44,262 nucleotides of DNA, from positions 1-44,262 of the forward strand of contig CAZZNQ010000026.1 of NCBI GenBank assembly GCA_964655775.1, read 5' to 3'. Shown here piece after piece: positions 30,334-38,178 of this stretch; position 1 is the first letter of the stretch; the number at the start of each line of letters is the position of its first letter. The notes under the pieces were generated by a model. The model saw only the letters and a list, made by a program, of their open reading frames with translations. It was not told the origin of the DNA and did no database searches. Source of the stretch: CAZZNQ01 sp964655775. GTDB lineage: Bacteria > Planctomycetota > Brocadiia > SM23-32. A program made the position numbers and the translations under genes.

Positions 30334-31407
30334 ATGCACAAGGACGCATCGCAGGAGTCACCTCGGGACGATGCCGAGACGGCCGAGACTCTTCGGACGG
30401 CCTACGGAGTCGTCCGCCGCGAGGTGGCCAAGGTCATTGTTGGCCAGGACGACGTGGTTGAGCAGATACTCATCTGCGTTCTGGCGTCCGGTCACGCCAT
30501 ACTGGAGGGGGTGCCGGGGCTCGCCAAGACCCTCATGGTCCGCACCCTTGCCCGGGCGCTGTCGCTCCGCTTCAGCCGGATTCAGTTCACACCGGACCTG
30601 ATGCCGGGCGACATTACAGGCACCGAAGTGATCGAGGAGGACCGCTCCACCGGCACCCGTGCCATCCGGTTCGTGCGCGGACCCATCTTCGCCAACGTGA
30701 TCCTGGCGGACGAGATAAACCGCACCCCGCCCAAGACCCAGGCCGCCCTTCTGGAAGCGATGCAGGAGCACCAGGTCACCGCCGGGGGTGAAACGCACGC
30801 ACTGCCGGCACCGTTCCTGGTGCTTGCAACCCAGAACCCGATCGAGCAGGAAGGCACCTATCCCCTGCCCGAAGCGCAGCAGGATCGGTTCATGTTCAAG
30901 ATACTGGTTCCCTACCCCTCCTGGGACGAGGAATACAGCATCATGAAACAAGGCGCCGAGGAGCAACTGCCGGACGTGCGGGCCGTTCTCGCCGCCGAAG
31001 ACATACTGGAGCTGCAGAACACGGTCCGGCGCGTGCCGGTTGCCGATTACGTCATTCATTACGCAATGCAACTGGGCCGGAACTCCCGCGCCGGAGCAGA
31101 CGCACCCGCCTTCGCGCGCGAGTGGATACGCTGGGGAATCGGGCCGCGGGCCTGTCGGCACATGCTGCTGGCCGCCAGGGCCAGGGCGCTCCTGCACGGC
31201 CGCGACCACGTGGCCGTGCAGGACGTGAACGCCGTGGCCGCCCCCGTGATGCGCCACCGGCTGGTGCCCACCTTCACCGCGTCCAGTGAAGGCATAGAGC
31301 CGGACGACATAGTGGACCGCCTTATCGGAGCGACGCCTGCCCGCCAGAGCGAGCTGTCAGACGATGAGCAAGTACAGGAACTACTCCGACCCGGAGATTC
31401 TGAGTAG
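30334..31407 (+). CDS. MoxR-family AAA+ ATPase
   Basis: The 357-residue ATPase has Walker A GVPGLAKT (59-66), Walker B VILADEINR (Asp126-Glu127), the sensor region ATQNPIEQEGTYPLPEAQQDRF and a C-terminal lid domain with RLVPTFTASSEGI. MoxR proteins act as chaperones that insert metal cofactors or remodel complexes, usually together with a DUF58 or von Willebrand A protein. That partner is encoded next, overlapping by 44 nt, which implies equal, coupled synthesis. GGAG precedes the ATG. Its last 35 residues are acidic and extend beyond the common core. Confidence 0.94.
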   Translation: MHKDASQESPRDDAETAETLRTAYGVVRREVAKVIVGQDDVVEQILICVLASGHAILEGVPGLAKTLMVRTLARALSLRFSRIQFTPDLMPGDITGTEVIEEDRSTGTRAIRFVRGPIFANVILADEINRTPPKTQAALLEAMQEHQVTAGGETHALPAPFLVLATQNPIEQEGTYPLPEAQQDRFMFKILVPYPSWDEEYSIMKQGAEEQLPDVRAVLAAEDILELQNTVRRVPVADYVIHYAMQLGRNSRAGADAPAFAREWIRWGIGPRACRHMLLAARARALLHGRDHVAVQDVNAVAAPVMRHRLVPTFTASSEGIEPDDIVDRLIGATPARQSELSDDEQVQELLRPGDSE

Positions 31408-32257
31408 GGTATCCGCGCTAGAACTGCGCGTGCGAGAGATCGTGGAAGGCTATCTCGCCGGCATCCACCGCAGCCCCTACCGCGGGTTCAGCGTCGAGTT
31501 CGCCGAGTACCGCCCCTACACGCGCGGAGACGAACTAAAGCACGTTGACTGGAAGCTATGGGCGCGCTCCGACAGATTCTTCGTGAAGCTGTACGAAGCC
31601 GACACCAATGTGCGCGGCTACTTCCTGATGGATGGCAGTCGCTCGATGGCCTACGCCTCCACGGGCACCACCAAGTACGAATACGCGAGCGCGCTGGCGG
31701 GAGCGCTGGCGTACCTCCTGCTGTTGCAGGGCGACGCCGCCGGGTTGACGGTGTTCGACGACGAACTGCGACTCGAGATCGAGCCCGGGACGAACCCCTC
31801 TCAGTTCGCCAACGTGTGCGACGCCCTTGCCGGCCACACGCCCGAGGGCGAGACGAACCTGGGGTCTCTCCTGCACCGCGTCGCGGACCGGCTCAGAAAG
31901 AGGGGGCTTGTGATCCTGGTGAGCGACATGATCGGCCCCCTGGAGGACATACTCAGCGTGCTGCGCAGATTCAGTTTCGATCGGCACGCTGTGATCGCCG
32001 TGCACGTTGTCGATCCCGCGGAAGCGGAGTTCCCCTTCGACGACAACGTCCGCTTCGATTCTCTGGAAGCAGGCGAGAGCGTGGCCGCTAACGCGCGGGA
32101 AGTGGCTGCCGCCTACCGACGGACGTTTGAGGAGCATCGGCATCGCCTGGAATCGGCGTGCCTGGAACTTCGGACTGACTACCTGATGGCTCGCACCGAC
32201 CACCCCCCCGCCGAGGTGCTGGGCCGGTTCTTGGCGGCACGTGGCGCACGCCGCTGA
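31364..32257 (+). CDS. DUF58 protein (VWA-like), partner of MoxR
   Basis: The 297-residue protein has the DUF58 signature FAEYRPYTRGDELKHVDWKLWARSDRFFVKLYEADTN (about residues 46-81). A VWA-like domain follows, with FLMDGSRSMAYAS as its metal site (D-x-S-x-S) and VILVSDMIGPLEDIL. It lacks the N-terminal membrane helices of longer DUF58 proteins, so it is probably cytoplasmic. It starts 44 nt before the moxR stop in another frame, a common arrangement in this pair. A hairpin at 32288-32314 separates it from the convergent rpsU. Confidence 0.92.
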   Translation: MSKYRNYSDPEILSRVSALELRVREIVEGYLAGIHRSPYRGFSVEFAEYRPYTRGDELKHVDWKLWARSDRFFVKLYEADTNVRGYFLMDGSRSMAYASTGTTKYEYASALAGALAYLLLLQGDAAGLTVFDDELRLEIEPGTNPSQFANVCDALAGHTPEGETNLGSLLHRVADRLRKRGLVILVSDMIGPLEDILSVLRRFSFDRHAVIAVHVVDPAEAEFPFDDNVRFDSLEAGESVAANAREVAAAYRRTFEEHRHRLESACLELRTDYLMARTDHPPAEVLGRFLAARGARR

Positions 32258-32287
32258 GACTGCCCCTTCTGGTAGGTGCAACGAGAA

Positions 32288-32320
32288 CGGCCCGCCGCGT
32301 TCAACGGCGGGCCGCTCCCC
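32288..32320 (-). terminator. bidirectional hairpin between DUF58 and rpsU
   Basis: A perfect 10-bp GC stem (32288-32297 with 32305-32314) and a 7-nt loop. No T-tract follows on the plus strand. On the minus strand it is followed by TTCTCGTTG, so it better fits the end of rpsU transcription. Confidence 0.55.
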
Positions 32321-32342
32321 ACTACTTCAGGTCCTGCGCACG

Positions 32343-32537
32343 TCAGCGCGAAGACCTTTGCGCCTTGCGGATGGTTTTCAGGCGCTCGCTTTTCTCGCGA
32401 CGTCGGCGCTCGGAAGGCTTTTCGAACCGCTTGATTCGCTTGCTGCGGTTGATGATGCCTTCGCGGTCGCACAGCTTCTTGAAGCGCCTGAGTGCATCCT
32501 TGACGGACTCATCTGGGTGCAAAACCACCTTAGCCAT
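32343..32537 (-). CDS. rpsU: 30S ribosomal protein S21
   Basis: S21 is a small basic protein of the 30S platform that aids initiation. The 64-residue product has the typical Lys/Arg-rich helices: LHPDESVKDALRRFKKLCDREGI and KRFEKPSERRRREKSERLK. The strong Shine-Dalgarno GGAGGTGAG lies upstream. It has its own promoter (32614-32642) and a long untranslated leader of about 70 nt. It is downstream of murD on the same strand. Confidence 0.95.
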   Translation of the reverse strand: MAKVVLHPDESVKDALRRFKKLCDREGIINRSKRIKRFEKPSERRRREKSERLKTIRKAQRSSR

Positions 32538-32613
32538 TGGGAAAGAAACTCACCTCCTCACGCACCGCTGAACAAGAGACGTTATGAATTCGGCGGGACA
32601 TTCACAGAATTGT

Positions 32614-32642
32614 AATATACAGGACCATACCGCCGTATGCAA
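32614..32642 (-). promoter_or_regulatory. rpsU promoter
   Basis: On the minus strand TTGCAT (32642-32637), a 17-nt spacer and TATATT (32619-32614), between the murD stop and rpsU. Confidence 0.6.
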
Positions 32643-32666
32643 GCGCAGAACGGCATCGGCGGCATC

Positions 32667-34151
32667 TCACGCGCACAGCCCCGATTCGCCGAATCTCTGG
32701 CGCACAAGCTTCTTGAACGCTTCCCCGCGCTGTCGGAAGTTCTCGAACATATCGTAGCTGGGACACGACGGCGAGAAAACAACCGCCGAGCCCGGCATCG
32801 ACAGCGACTTCACGGCGCACAACGCCCCCTCCAGGGATCCCACTTCCCGTACCACCAGTGCCCGCCCCATGCCAGCGCTTTCTTCGCGGGCCATCTGGGC
32901 GATCCTCGGGCCGGTCACGCCCATGGTGATCAGTACATCGGCAGTTTCAGCCGCGGCACGTGCCAGGGGGCGCAGGTCCAGTCTCTTGTCCGAACCGCCG
33001 GCTATCAGGGTCAGAGCCCCGCCAAAGCTGCGCAGGGCGGCAATGCCGGACTCCGGGGTGGTGCTGTCCGAATCATTGAAAAAACGCAGACCGCCGTACT
33101 GGGCGACAAGCTCGAGCCGGTGCTCCAGCCCGGGGAAACGCTCCAGGCCCTTGCGGATATCCAGTTGACTGAGGCCCAGGCATTTTGCCGCAGCCGTGGC
33201 GGCCATCGCGTTCTCGGCATTGTGCAGACCCGGCAGCGGCAACTGACTGCGGCAGCAGAGGATCTCGTCCCTCCCCCCGTCGCGCCACACGAACCGGTCG
33301 GCGACCAGTGACACCCCGGGGTTTGCCGGAGCAGAGTCGGGGTCGGAACTGAAGAACACCTTGCGCCCGCCGCCCCTGCCCTCCGCTGCCCAGCGCACCT
33401 GGATCGGGTCCCGGGCATTCAGCGCCGCAACGCACTCCTCATCCTGGTAATCCAGCAGCACTCGCTTAGCGGCAACGTAGGTGTCGAAGTTACCATGCCG
33501 ATCGAGGTGGTTCGGGGTGATGTTTGTCACCACTGCCACTCGCGGAGACCAGCCCAGTGCCCTCGCATCCTCAAGCTGGAAACTGGACATCTCCAGCACA
33601 ACCAAGTCACTCGGCCGAATGCGGGACAGGAAAGGGAGCAGCGAGACGCCTATGTTGCCTCCCAACCAGACCTTCCGCCCCGAGTTGGCCACCATGCCCA
33701 CCAAGAGCGAAGTGGTGGTGGATTTGCCGTTGCTGCCGGTGACGGCGGCCACAGGGGCCGGAGTCAGCGTGAGGAAGATATTCATGGGGCTGGTAACGGG
33801 AACTCCGGCCGAAGCGGCCGCGTGCAGGTACCGGTTCGTCCTCGGCACGGCGGGATTCGCGACCACCAGATCGGTATCCGTGAAGTCGCACTCACGATGC
33901 TCGCCCAGCCTGTACTTCAGCGGGAGGGATTCGAGAAGGGCCATTGATGGAGCCAACCGCTCCGCCGAGCGGAGATCGGTCACAAGCACCCGGGCCCCTC
34001 GTTCCGCCAGGAAGCGGGCCGCCCCCGCTCCGCCCCCGAACAGGCCGAGTCCCATGAGAGTAACGCGTAGCCCGCCCAACTCATCGACAATCGCCCGCAG
34101 TTCCTCTGCCGGGCACAGACCCACGGGAGCGGCGTCCGATCGCAACGTCAT
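32667..34151 (-). CDS. murD: UDP-N-acetylmuramoyl-L-alanine--D-glutamate ligase
   Basis: MurD adds D-glutamate to UDP-MurNAc-L-Ala during peptidoglycan precursor synthesis. The 494-residue protein has an N-terminal nucleotide loop MGLGLFGGGAGAARFLAERG and the ATP loop VTGSNGKSTTTS (137-148). EMSSFQLED, NITPNHLDRHG, NAENAMAA, FFNDSDSTTPES (the conserved DSKATN-type block) and a C-terminal SPSCPSYDMFENFRQRGEAF follow. I chose ATG 34151, with AGGAA upstream; the frame continues upstream, but it would overlap the lipoprotein gene. The GLGLFGGG loop with an inserted Phe-Gly-Gly is longer than in E. coli. The gene stands outside a division-and-cell-wall cluster. Confidence 0.94.
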   Translation of the reverse strand: MTLRSDAAPVGLCPAEELRAIVDELGGLRVTLMGLGLFGGGAGAARFLAERGARVLVTDLRSAERLAPSMALLESLPLKYRLGEHRECDFTDTDLVVANPAVPRTNRYLHAAASAGVPVTSPMNIFLTLTPAPVAAVTGSNGKSTTTSLLVGMVANSGRKVWLGGNIGVSLLPFLSRIRPSDLVVLEMSSFQLEDARALGWSPRVAVVTNITPNHLDRHGNFDTYVAAKRVLLDYQDEECVAALNARDPIQVRWAAEGRGGGRKVFFSSDPDSAPANPGVSLVADRFVWRDGGRDEILCCRSQLPLPGLHNAENAMAATAAAKCLGLSQLDIRKGLERFPGLEHRLELVAQYGGLRFFNDSDSTTPESGIAALRSFGGALTLIAGGSDKRLDLRPLARAAAETADVLITMGVTGPRIAQMAREESAGMGRALVVREVGSLEGALCAVKSLSMPGSAVVFSPSCPSYDMFENFRQRGEAFKKLVRQRFGESGLCA

Positions 34152-34170
34152 ATCGACTTTCCTAAAGGTC

Positions 34171-34893
34171 CTATTCAGAAGCACTTGCCACTTGAGCTCG
34201 GTCGGACTCGGCCGCGTCCGCCTCAATGCACCGGTTGCCGATGAACCGCGCAAGGCATTTCGCCGTCTTCAGGGCCGTAACGTTCATGGCGAACCGCTTG
34301 CGCAACGTCTTGGGATTGGGCCCGAACAGCGTATTGCCCAGGTCCCGACGACGGTCCGCAAATTCCAGGACCGGGCGCTGCGAGTCCGCCTCCACTATCC
34401 GGCCCTCGATTTGCAGATCCGTAGCTCCGGACGACTGCAGGAAGAACATGAAGAAGCTCACGTAGCGGAGAAAGCCCGAGCCCAGGTCGAACTTTGTGAT
34501 CTTGGCGTCCAGCCGGAGCACGCCCTGCAATGCTTCCGGCGGGACATCGGTGCTGCAGTCCAGACTGACAAAGGAAAAACGCTCCAGTCCATTGATCTCC
34601 TTTGCCAGCACGTGGCGGAAGTAGGTCGCGCAGGCCTCGGCCGCCTCGGGGGATTCAATGAGCTCCGAACCCACGCCCACCGTGCCCACTATGAGCCCGT
34701 CGTAATCGCGCAGGTCGGCGTCTTCCGAGAGGTAGACAAGGGATACGAGCGGCTCATAGGAATCGTCCATGCGCCCGTAGTCGGAGAGGTATTCGTAGGT
34801 ATGGACGGCCTTGGGGCACGAGCATCCGATGGTGAGTGCCGCGCACACAAGCGCAGGCAGGAAGGCGACCTTGCGATTCCGACCGATCGGCAC
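34171..34893 (-). CDS. putative lipoprotein of unknown function (DUF4410-like in outline)
   Basis: The 240-residue protein begins with basic residues, a hydrophobic helix and a lipobox-like end (FLPALVCAALTIGC, Cys24), so it is probably a lipoprotein. The mature part has VGTVGVGSELIESPEAAEACATYF, RLDAKITKFDLGSGFLRYVS and a C-terminal helix, an order that resembles the DUF4410/DUF3313 envelope lipoproteins, but I cannot place it firmly. I chose GTG 34893 because GGAGGGG lies 4-6 nt upstream and the signal sequence then starts normally; the frame is open to 34932. It lies between the OmpA-like lipoprotein gene (56 nt upstream) and murD (19 nt downstream), all leftward. Confidence 0.6.
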   Translation of the reverse strand: MPIGRNRKVAFLPALVCAALTIGCSCPKAVHTYEYLSDYGRMDDSYEPLVSLVYLSEDADLRDYDGLIVGTVGVGSELIESPEAAEACATYFRHVLAKEINGLERFSFVSLDCSTDVPPEALQGVLRLDAKITKFDLGSGFLRYVSFFMFFLQSSGATDLQIEGRIVEADSQRPVLEFADRRRDLGNTLFGPNPKTLRKRFAMNVTALKTAKCLARFIGNRCIEADAAESDRAQVASASE

Positions 34894-34949
34894 TGTTCCC
34901 CTCCGGGGATCCCGATAAAGCCCACGGAACACGCGAATCCAAGCGCCGC

Positions 34950-35792
34950 CTACCGCGAGCCGTCGGCGCCGGCAACCTTAACCGAACCCAGCCTGACCAC
35001 AAGCTCAGCCCTTCGATTCTTGCGGCGCCCCTCCGGGCTGTTGTTCGAGGCAACAGGTTGCGTATCCCCGCAACCGACCGCTGATATCTGACGTCCCTTG
35101 AGACCCGAGGATTCCACAAGGTAGTGCAACACCGTAAGAGCCCGTGCGCAGGACAGCTCCCAGTTCGACTTGTAGGATGAGTAGCGAATCGGCACGTTGT
35201 CGGTGTGGCCCCGCACCTCGATCGGTGCATTCGGATAGCGCTGGCGTATATGGGCCGCCGCCTGCCGCAGCGTCTGCTTTCCGGCCGAGGTCAGCCCCGC
35301 CTTGCCCGATTGGAACAGCACTTCCGACATGATGGAGTAGGTCACCTGCTGGCCGTCCGAAGTCACTTCGACGCCTGCCGGCACGTTGGCCTGCAGGGAT
35401 GCCCGACCGTTGCGCGACTTCTCGTAGGCCTCCAGCAGCGCCTTCTGCTGGGCCTTCTCTCGCTCCAGGGCGTCCTCCAGGTTCTTCATCTGGGCGTTTT
35501 TCGCCGCCAGCTCGTTGTCCAGCTCGTCGAGCCTGCCCTGCATGTCCGCATCCGGCTCGGAGGCGACCTCCACGTTCATCGATTCGGAAGCGATCGCACC
35601 GCCGGCTGCGCCCAGCCCCAGGCCTATAAGGCCGCCCGGCACTCCCCCCAGTCCCGTTGCATAGTGCCCGATGCCGGCACCCGCGGCCGATCCGATCACG
35701 CCGCCGGTGGCGGAGCCCTTCTGAACGTTAGTGCAACCAACAAGCGCCGACAGCCCCACTGCCAGCACCATCGCCAGCCGTCCCCTGCGCAT
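34950..35792 (-). CDS. OmpA-family lipoprotein with glycine zipper and coiled coil
   Basis: The 280-residue protein has a lipoprotein signal (LSALVGC, lipid-modified Cys20), then a Gly-rich zipper segment (about 28-68) of repeated GxxxG, able to insert in or pack on a membrane. A coiled coil follows (about 80-125; LDELDNELAAKNAQMKNLED), then an OmpA C-terminal peptidoglycan-binding domain (VRGHTDNVPIRYSSYKSNWELSCARA and the closing NRRAELVV). It should tether the outer membrane to peptidoglycan, near the Pal/MotB group. GGAGGTG precedes GTG 35795/ATG 35792; I use the ATG. A promoter at 35851-35880 lies upstream. Confidence 0.88.
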   Translation of the reverse strand: MRRGRLAMVLAVGLSALVGCTNVQKGSATGGVIGSAAGAGIGHYATGLGGVPGGLIGLGLGAAGGAIASESMNVEVASEPDADMQGRLDELDNELAAKNAQMKNLEDALEREKAQQKALLEAYEKSRNGRASLQANVPAGVEVTSDGQQVTYSIMSEVLFQSGKAGLTSAGKQTLRQAAAHIRQRYPNAPIEVRGHTDNVPIRYSSYKSNWELSCARALTVLHYLVESSGLKGRQISAVGCGDTQPVASNNSPEGRRKNRRAELVVRLGSVKVAGADGSR

Positions 35793-35850
35793 CACCTGTC
35801 ACCTCCCGGATACAGCGTCGTTGCGTGCTCGCCATCCCTAACGTCAACTG

Positions 35851-35880
35851 AATCTACGGAATCCGGGAACGCCTTTTCAA
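35851..35880 (-). promoter_or_regulatory. promoter for the OmpA-like lipoprotein gene
   Basis: On the minus strand TTGAAA (35880-35875), an 18-nt spacer and TAGATT (35856-35851), 58 nt before ATG 35792. Confidence 0.5.
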
Positions 35881-36158
35881 GCCATGGGAGAAGGCCCTTC
35901 GACAGCCCCCCACTCCCGGGCGCATGCCCGGCGACAGGTTGAGCACGGGGCACCACACGGCGACAACTTAAGCCATTAGCTCACAATACCTTACAACGCA
36001 CCAACGCTGGGATATCCGAGTACCCGAAACCGTGCGCGCAATGGACGGTGCAACAGGAGAAAGCCCGACGAAAAAAGGCGGGCCGTGTTGCGGCATGCGG
36101 GGGGATGCGCCGAGTGAGGACGGAGACCGTGCCAATCCGCGGGAATAGAGAACGACGG
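35881..36158. other. intergenic region after the Tad operon
   Basis: No gene is supported here. On the minus strand, downstream of tadC, several short GC hairpins precede TTTTTT (36075-36070), and gcccg/cgggc could close a loop containing the Ts, so a weak terminator for the Tad operon may lie here. AT-richer sequence around 35970-35995 (GCCATTAGCTCACAATACC) shows no recognisable site. I found no match to a known riboswitch by eye. Confidence 0.35.
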
Positions 36159-37121
36159 TCACAAGCCGAACATGTCCGAGACGGCCACGACGGCCGGCCC
36201 GAGGATGACGACGAAGATGGCCGGGAAAATGAAGAACACCAGCGGGAACAGGAGTTTGACGGTTGTCTTGGCGGCCCGCTCTTCGGCCTCCTGGCGTCTC
36301 TTCTGCCGCAGAGACTCCGAATGAATGCGCAGGGAGTTGCCCAGGTTCGTCCCGAACCGCGCTGACTGATTGATGCGCGCCGTAAGCGACTCGACCTCCT
36401 CGCATCCGCTGCGCAGCGCCAGATTTCTCAGGCACTCCTCGCGCGGTTTGCCGGCCGAGATCTCCAGGTTCAACAGCCGAAGCTCCTCGCAGAACTCTGG
36501 CGCCGCCTCGGCCATCTCGCGGCTGATACGCACCAGCGCAGCATCCAGACCCAGACCCGACTCCACGCACACTATCAGCAGGTCCAACGCGTCGGGAAGC
36601 GAGAGACGAATGCTCTCCACGCGCTTGCGCGCCTTGGTCCGGAGCCACATGTTCGGTAGCATCATGCCCATGGCCAGCGCCAGGCACCCGTACATGAACA
36701 TGTTGCGCTGGTTGACGGGATCGCCGGTTACGTTCGAGCGCCACAGCAGGAATGCCACGGCCGCGGCCGGCAGCGCAAGGGCAAGGGCAAACTTCGCCCC
36801 GAGGAATATCTCCACCGCCCCCTTCTCGCGTATACCGGCGTGAACCAGCATCTCCTGAAGCCGACTCTGAGATGCGCCTCCCAGCTTCCACATACCGGCC
36901 AGCGAACGCACGGCGCGCACCAGCGATGACTCCTCTTTCGGCTCACTGCGCCTCTTCTTCTTTTTCGACGCTACGGGGAGATCGGGCTCCGACTTTTTGG
37001 TGCCTGACGACCAGCGATCGTCGGTCTGAGACTTGGAAGACCGCTCCATCAGCAGCCAGAGCAACACGAACAGCCCGACCACTCCACCGAAAACCAGAAC
37101 TAGAATGAGAGTCCCATCCAT
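36159..37121 (-). CDS. tadC: Tad pilus inner-membrane platform protein TadC
   Basis: TadC is one of two GspF-type platform proteins of the tight-adherence (Flp pilus) machine. The 320-residue protein has an N-terminal helix (LILVLVFGGVVGLFVLLWLL), a Lys/Arg-rich cytoplasmic stretch (GTKKSEPDLPVASKKKKRRS), then the T2SSF domain. The domain has SLPDALDLLIVCVESGLGLDAALVRIS and LGNSLRIHSESLRQKRRQEAEERAAK, then two terminal helices with FPLVFFIFPAIFVVILGPA. It starts 4 nt after the tadB stop and is the last gene of the operon. Confidence 0.92.
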   Translation of the reverse strand: MDGTLILVLVFGGVVGLFVLLWLLMERSSKSQTDDRWSSGTKKSEPDLPVASKKKKRRSEPKEESSLVRAVRSLAGMWKLGGASQSRLQEMLVHAGIREKGAVEIFLGAKFALALALPAAAVAFLLWRSNVTGDPVNQRNMFMYGCLALAMGMMLPNMWLRTKARKRVESIRLSLPDALDLLIVCVESGLGLDAALVRISREMAEAAPEFCEELRLLNLEISAGKPREECLRNLALRSGCEEVESLTARINQSARFGTNLGNSLRIHSESLRQKRRQEAEERAAKTTVKLLFPLVFFIFPAIFVVILGPAVVAVSDMFGL

Positions 37122-37125
37122 TGTC

Positions 37126-38148
37126 TCAGACCTTGATGTTTGTGATCCTGTAGATCAAGAAAACGCCCATCAACTGCAGGAACACCGCCCCCGCAAGAAG
37201 CCAACGGCCCAGTGTGCTGGTGAACAGCGGCGTCATGTAGTCCGGATTCGCGAAGTAGATGAACGCGCACAGAGCCACCGGCAGAATGCCGACAATCAGG
37301 CCGCTCAGCTTGCCCTGGGCGGTGAGCGTTCTGACCTGGCCCAGAATGCGGAACCGGTCACGAATCGTCTTCTGCAGCCCGTCCAGCACCTCGGAGAGGT
37401 TGCCGCCGGTCTCTTTCTGGATCATCAGCGAGGAGGCGAAGAACCGCACGTCGGGGGTGCTCACACGCGTCATCAGGTGCTGCAGGGCGCGGTTGAAGTC
37501 GACGCCGAACTGCAGTTCATCGCCCAGAATCCGGAACTCGTCGCTCACCGGGTCGGGCATCTCATCGGCCACGTTCATGATGGCCGCGTTCAGCGACTGA
37601 CCGGCCTTCACGCTGTTGCTGAGCAGGTCAAGAGCGTCCGGAAGCTGGCTGTTGAACTTCTTGATGCGACGCCGGACTTTGACTACCACATAGACCAACG
37701 GACTCAGCCCCATGCCCAGTCCGAACACCGCCGCCAGTATCCCGTCCACCCCCTTTCGCCACACGATGGTCACAGCGATCCCAAGCGCACCGAGCAAAAG
37801 CGAGATGACCACAAAGTGCGTAACCGAGATGGGCAACTGAGCCTGGATCAGCATCCCCCGCAGCTTCTCCGCCCAGCTCACCTTTTGCAGGGCAACGTCC
37901 ACGGCGGGAATATCGCTGTAGGCTGTCTTCTTCAGCGCCTCCTTCCGCTTCTCCTTCCTGCGCATCTCCTTCTGGCGCGTCTCCGCCAGGGCGTCGCCCA
38001 GTTCCAGCTTCCTCACCTGCTTTACTCCCTGCAGGCGCATCTCAATCTGGTTGCGGGAGCCGCTGCGCTGCCCCACCAGAAGCCAGACGCCGAACATGGC
38101 GAACAGCACCGCGAAGAACACCAGTGCGATTACGGCATACTGCATCAT
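37126..38148 (-). CDS. tadB: Tad pilus inner-membrane platform protein TadB
   Basis: The 340-residue product is the first GspF-type platform protein. It has an N-terminal helix (YAVIALVFFAVLFAMFGVWLL), a charged region, two central helices and the T2SSF domain (QLPDALDLLSNSVKAGQSLNAAI and QKETGGNLSEVLDGLQKTIRDRFRI), then two C-terminal helices. TadB and TadC normally form the rotor-like base turned by TadA. I chose ATG 38148 (AAAGGTG upstream); a GTG at 38178 directly abuts the tadA stop but would add ten polar residues. Confidence 0.92.
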   Translation of the reverse strand: MMQYAVIALVFFAVLFAMFGVWLLVGQRSGSRNQIEMRLQGVKQVRKLELGDALAETRQKEMRRKEKRKEALKKTAYSDIPAVDVALQKVSWAEKLRGMLIQAQLPISVTHFVVISLLLGALGIAVTIVWRKGVDGILAAVFGLGMGLSPLVYVVVKVRRRIKKFNSQLPDALDLLSNSVKAGQSLNAAIMNVADEMPDPVSDEFRILGDELQFGVDFNRALQHLMTRVSTPDVRFFASSLMIQKETGGNLSEVLDGLQKTIRDRFRILGQVRTLTAQGKLSGLIVGILPVALCAFIYFANPDYMTPLFTSTLGRWLLAGAVFLQLMGVFLIYRITNIKV

Positions 38149-38178
38149 TGTGCGTTCACCTTTCCACCAGCGCCGCAC

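Noticed and set aside
34152..34253. N-terminal extension of MurD
   Set aside because: It would overlap the lipoprotein gene, and AGGAA before ATG 34151 gives a normal MurD start.
35881..36158. c-di-GMP or other riboswitch near the Tad operon
   Set aside because: No GEMM-type core was found, and the region lies downstream of tadC, not in front of a gene it could control.
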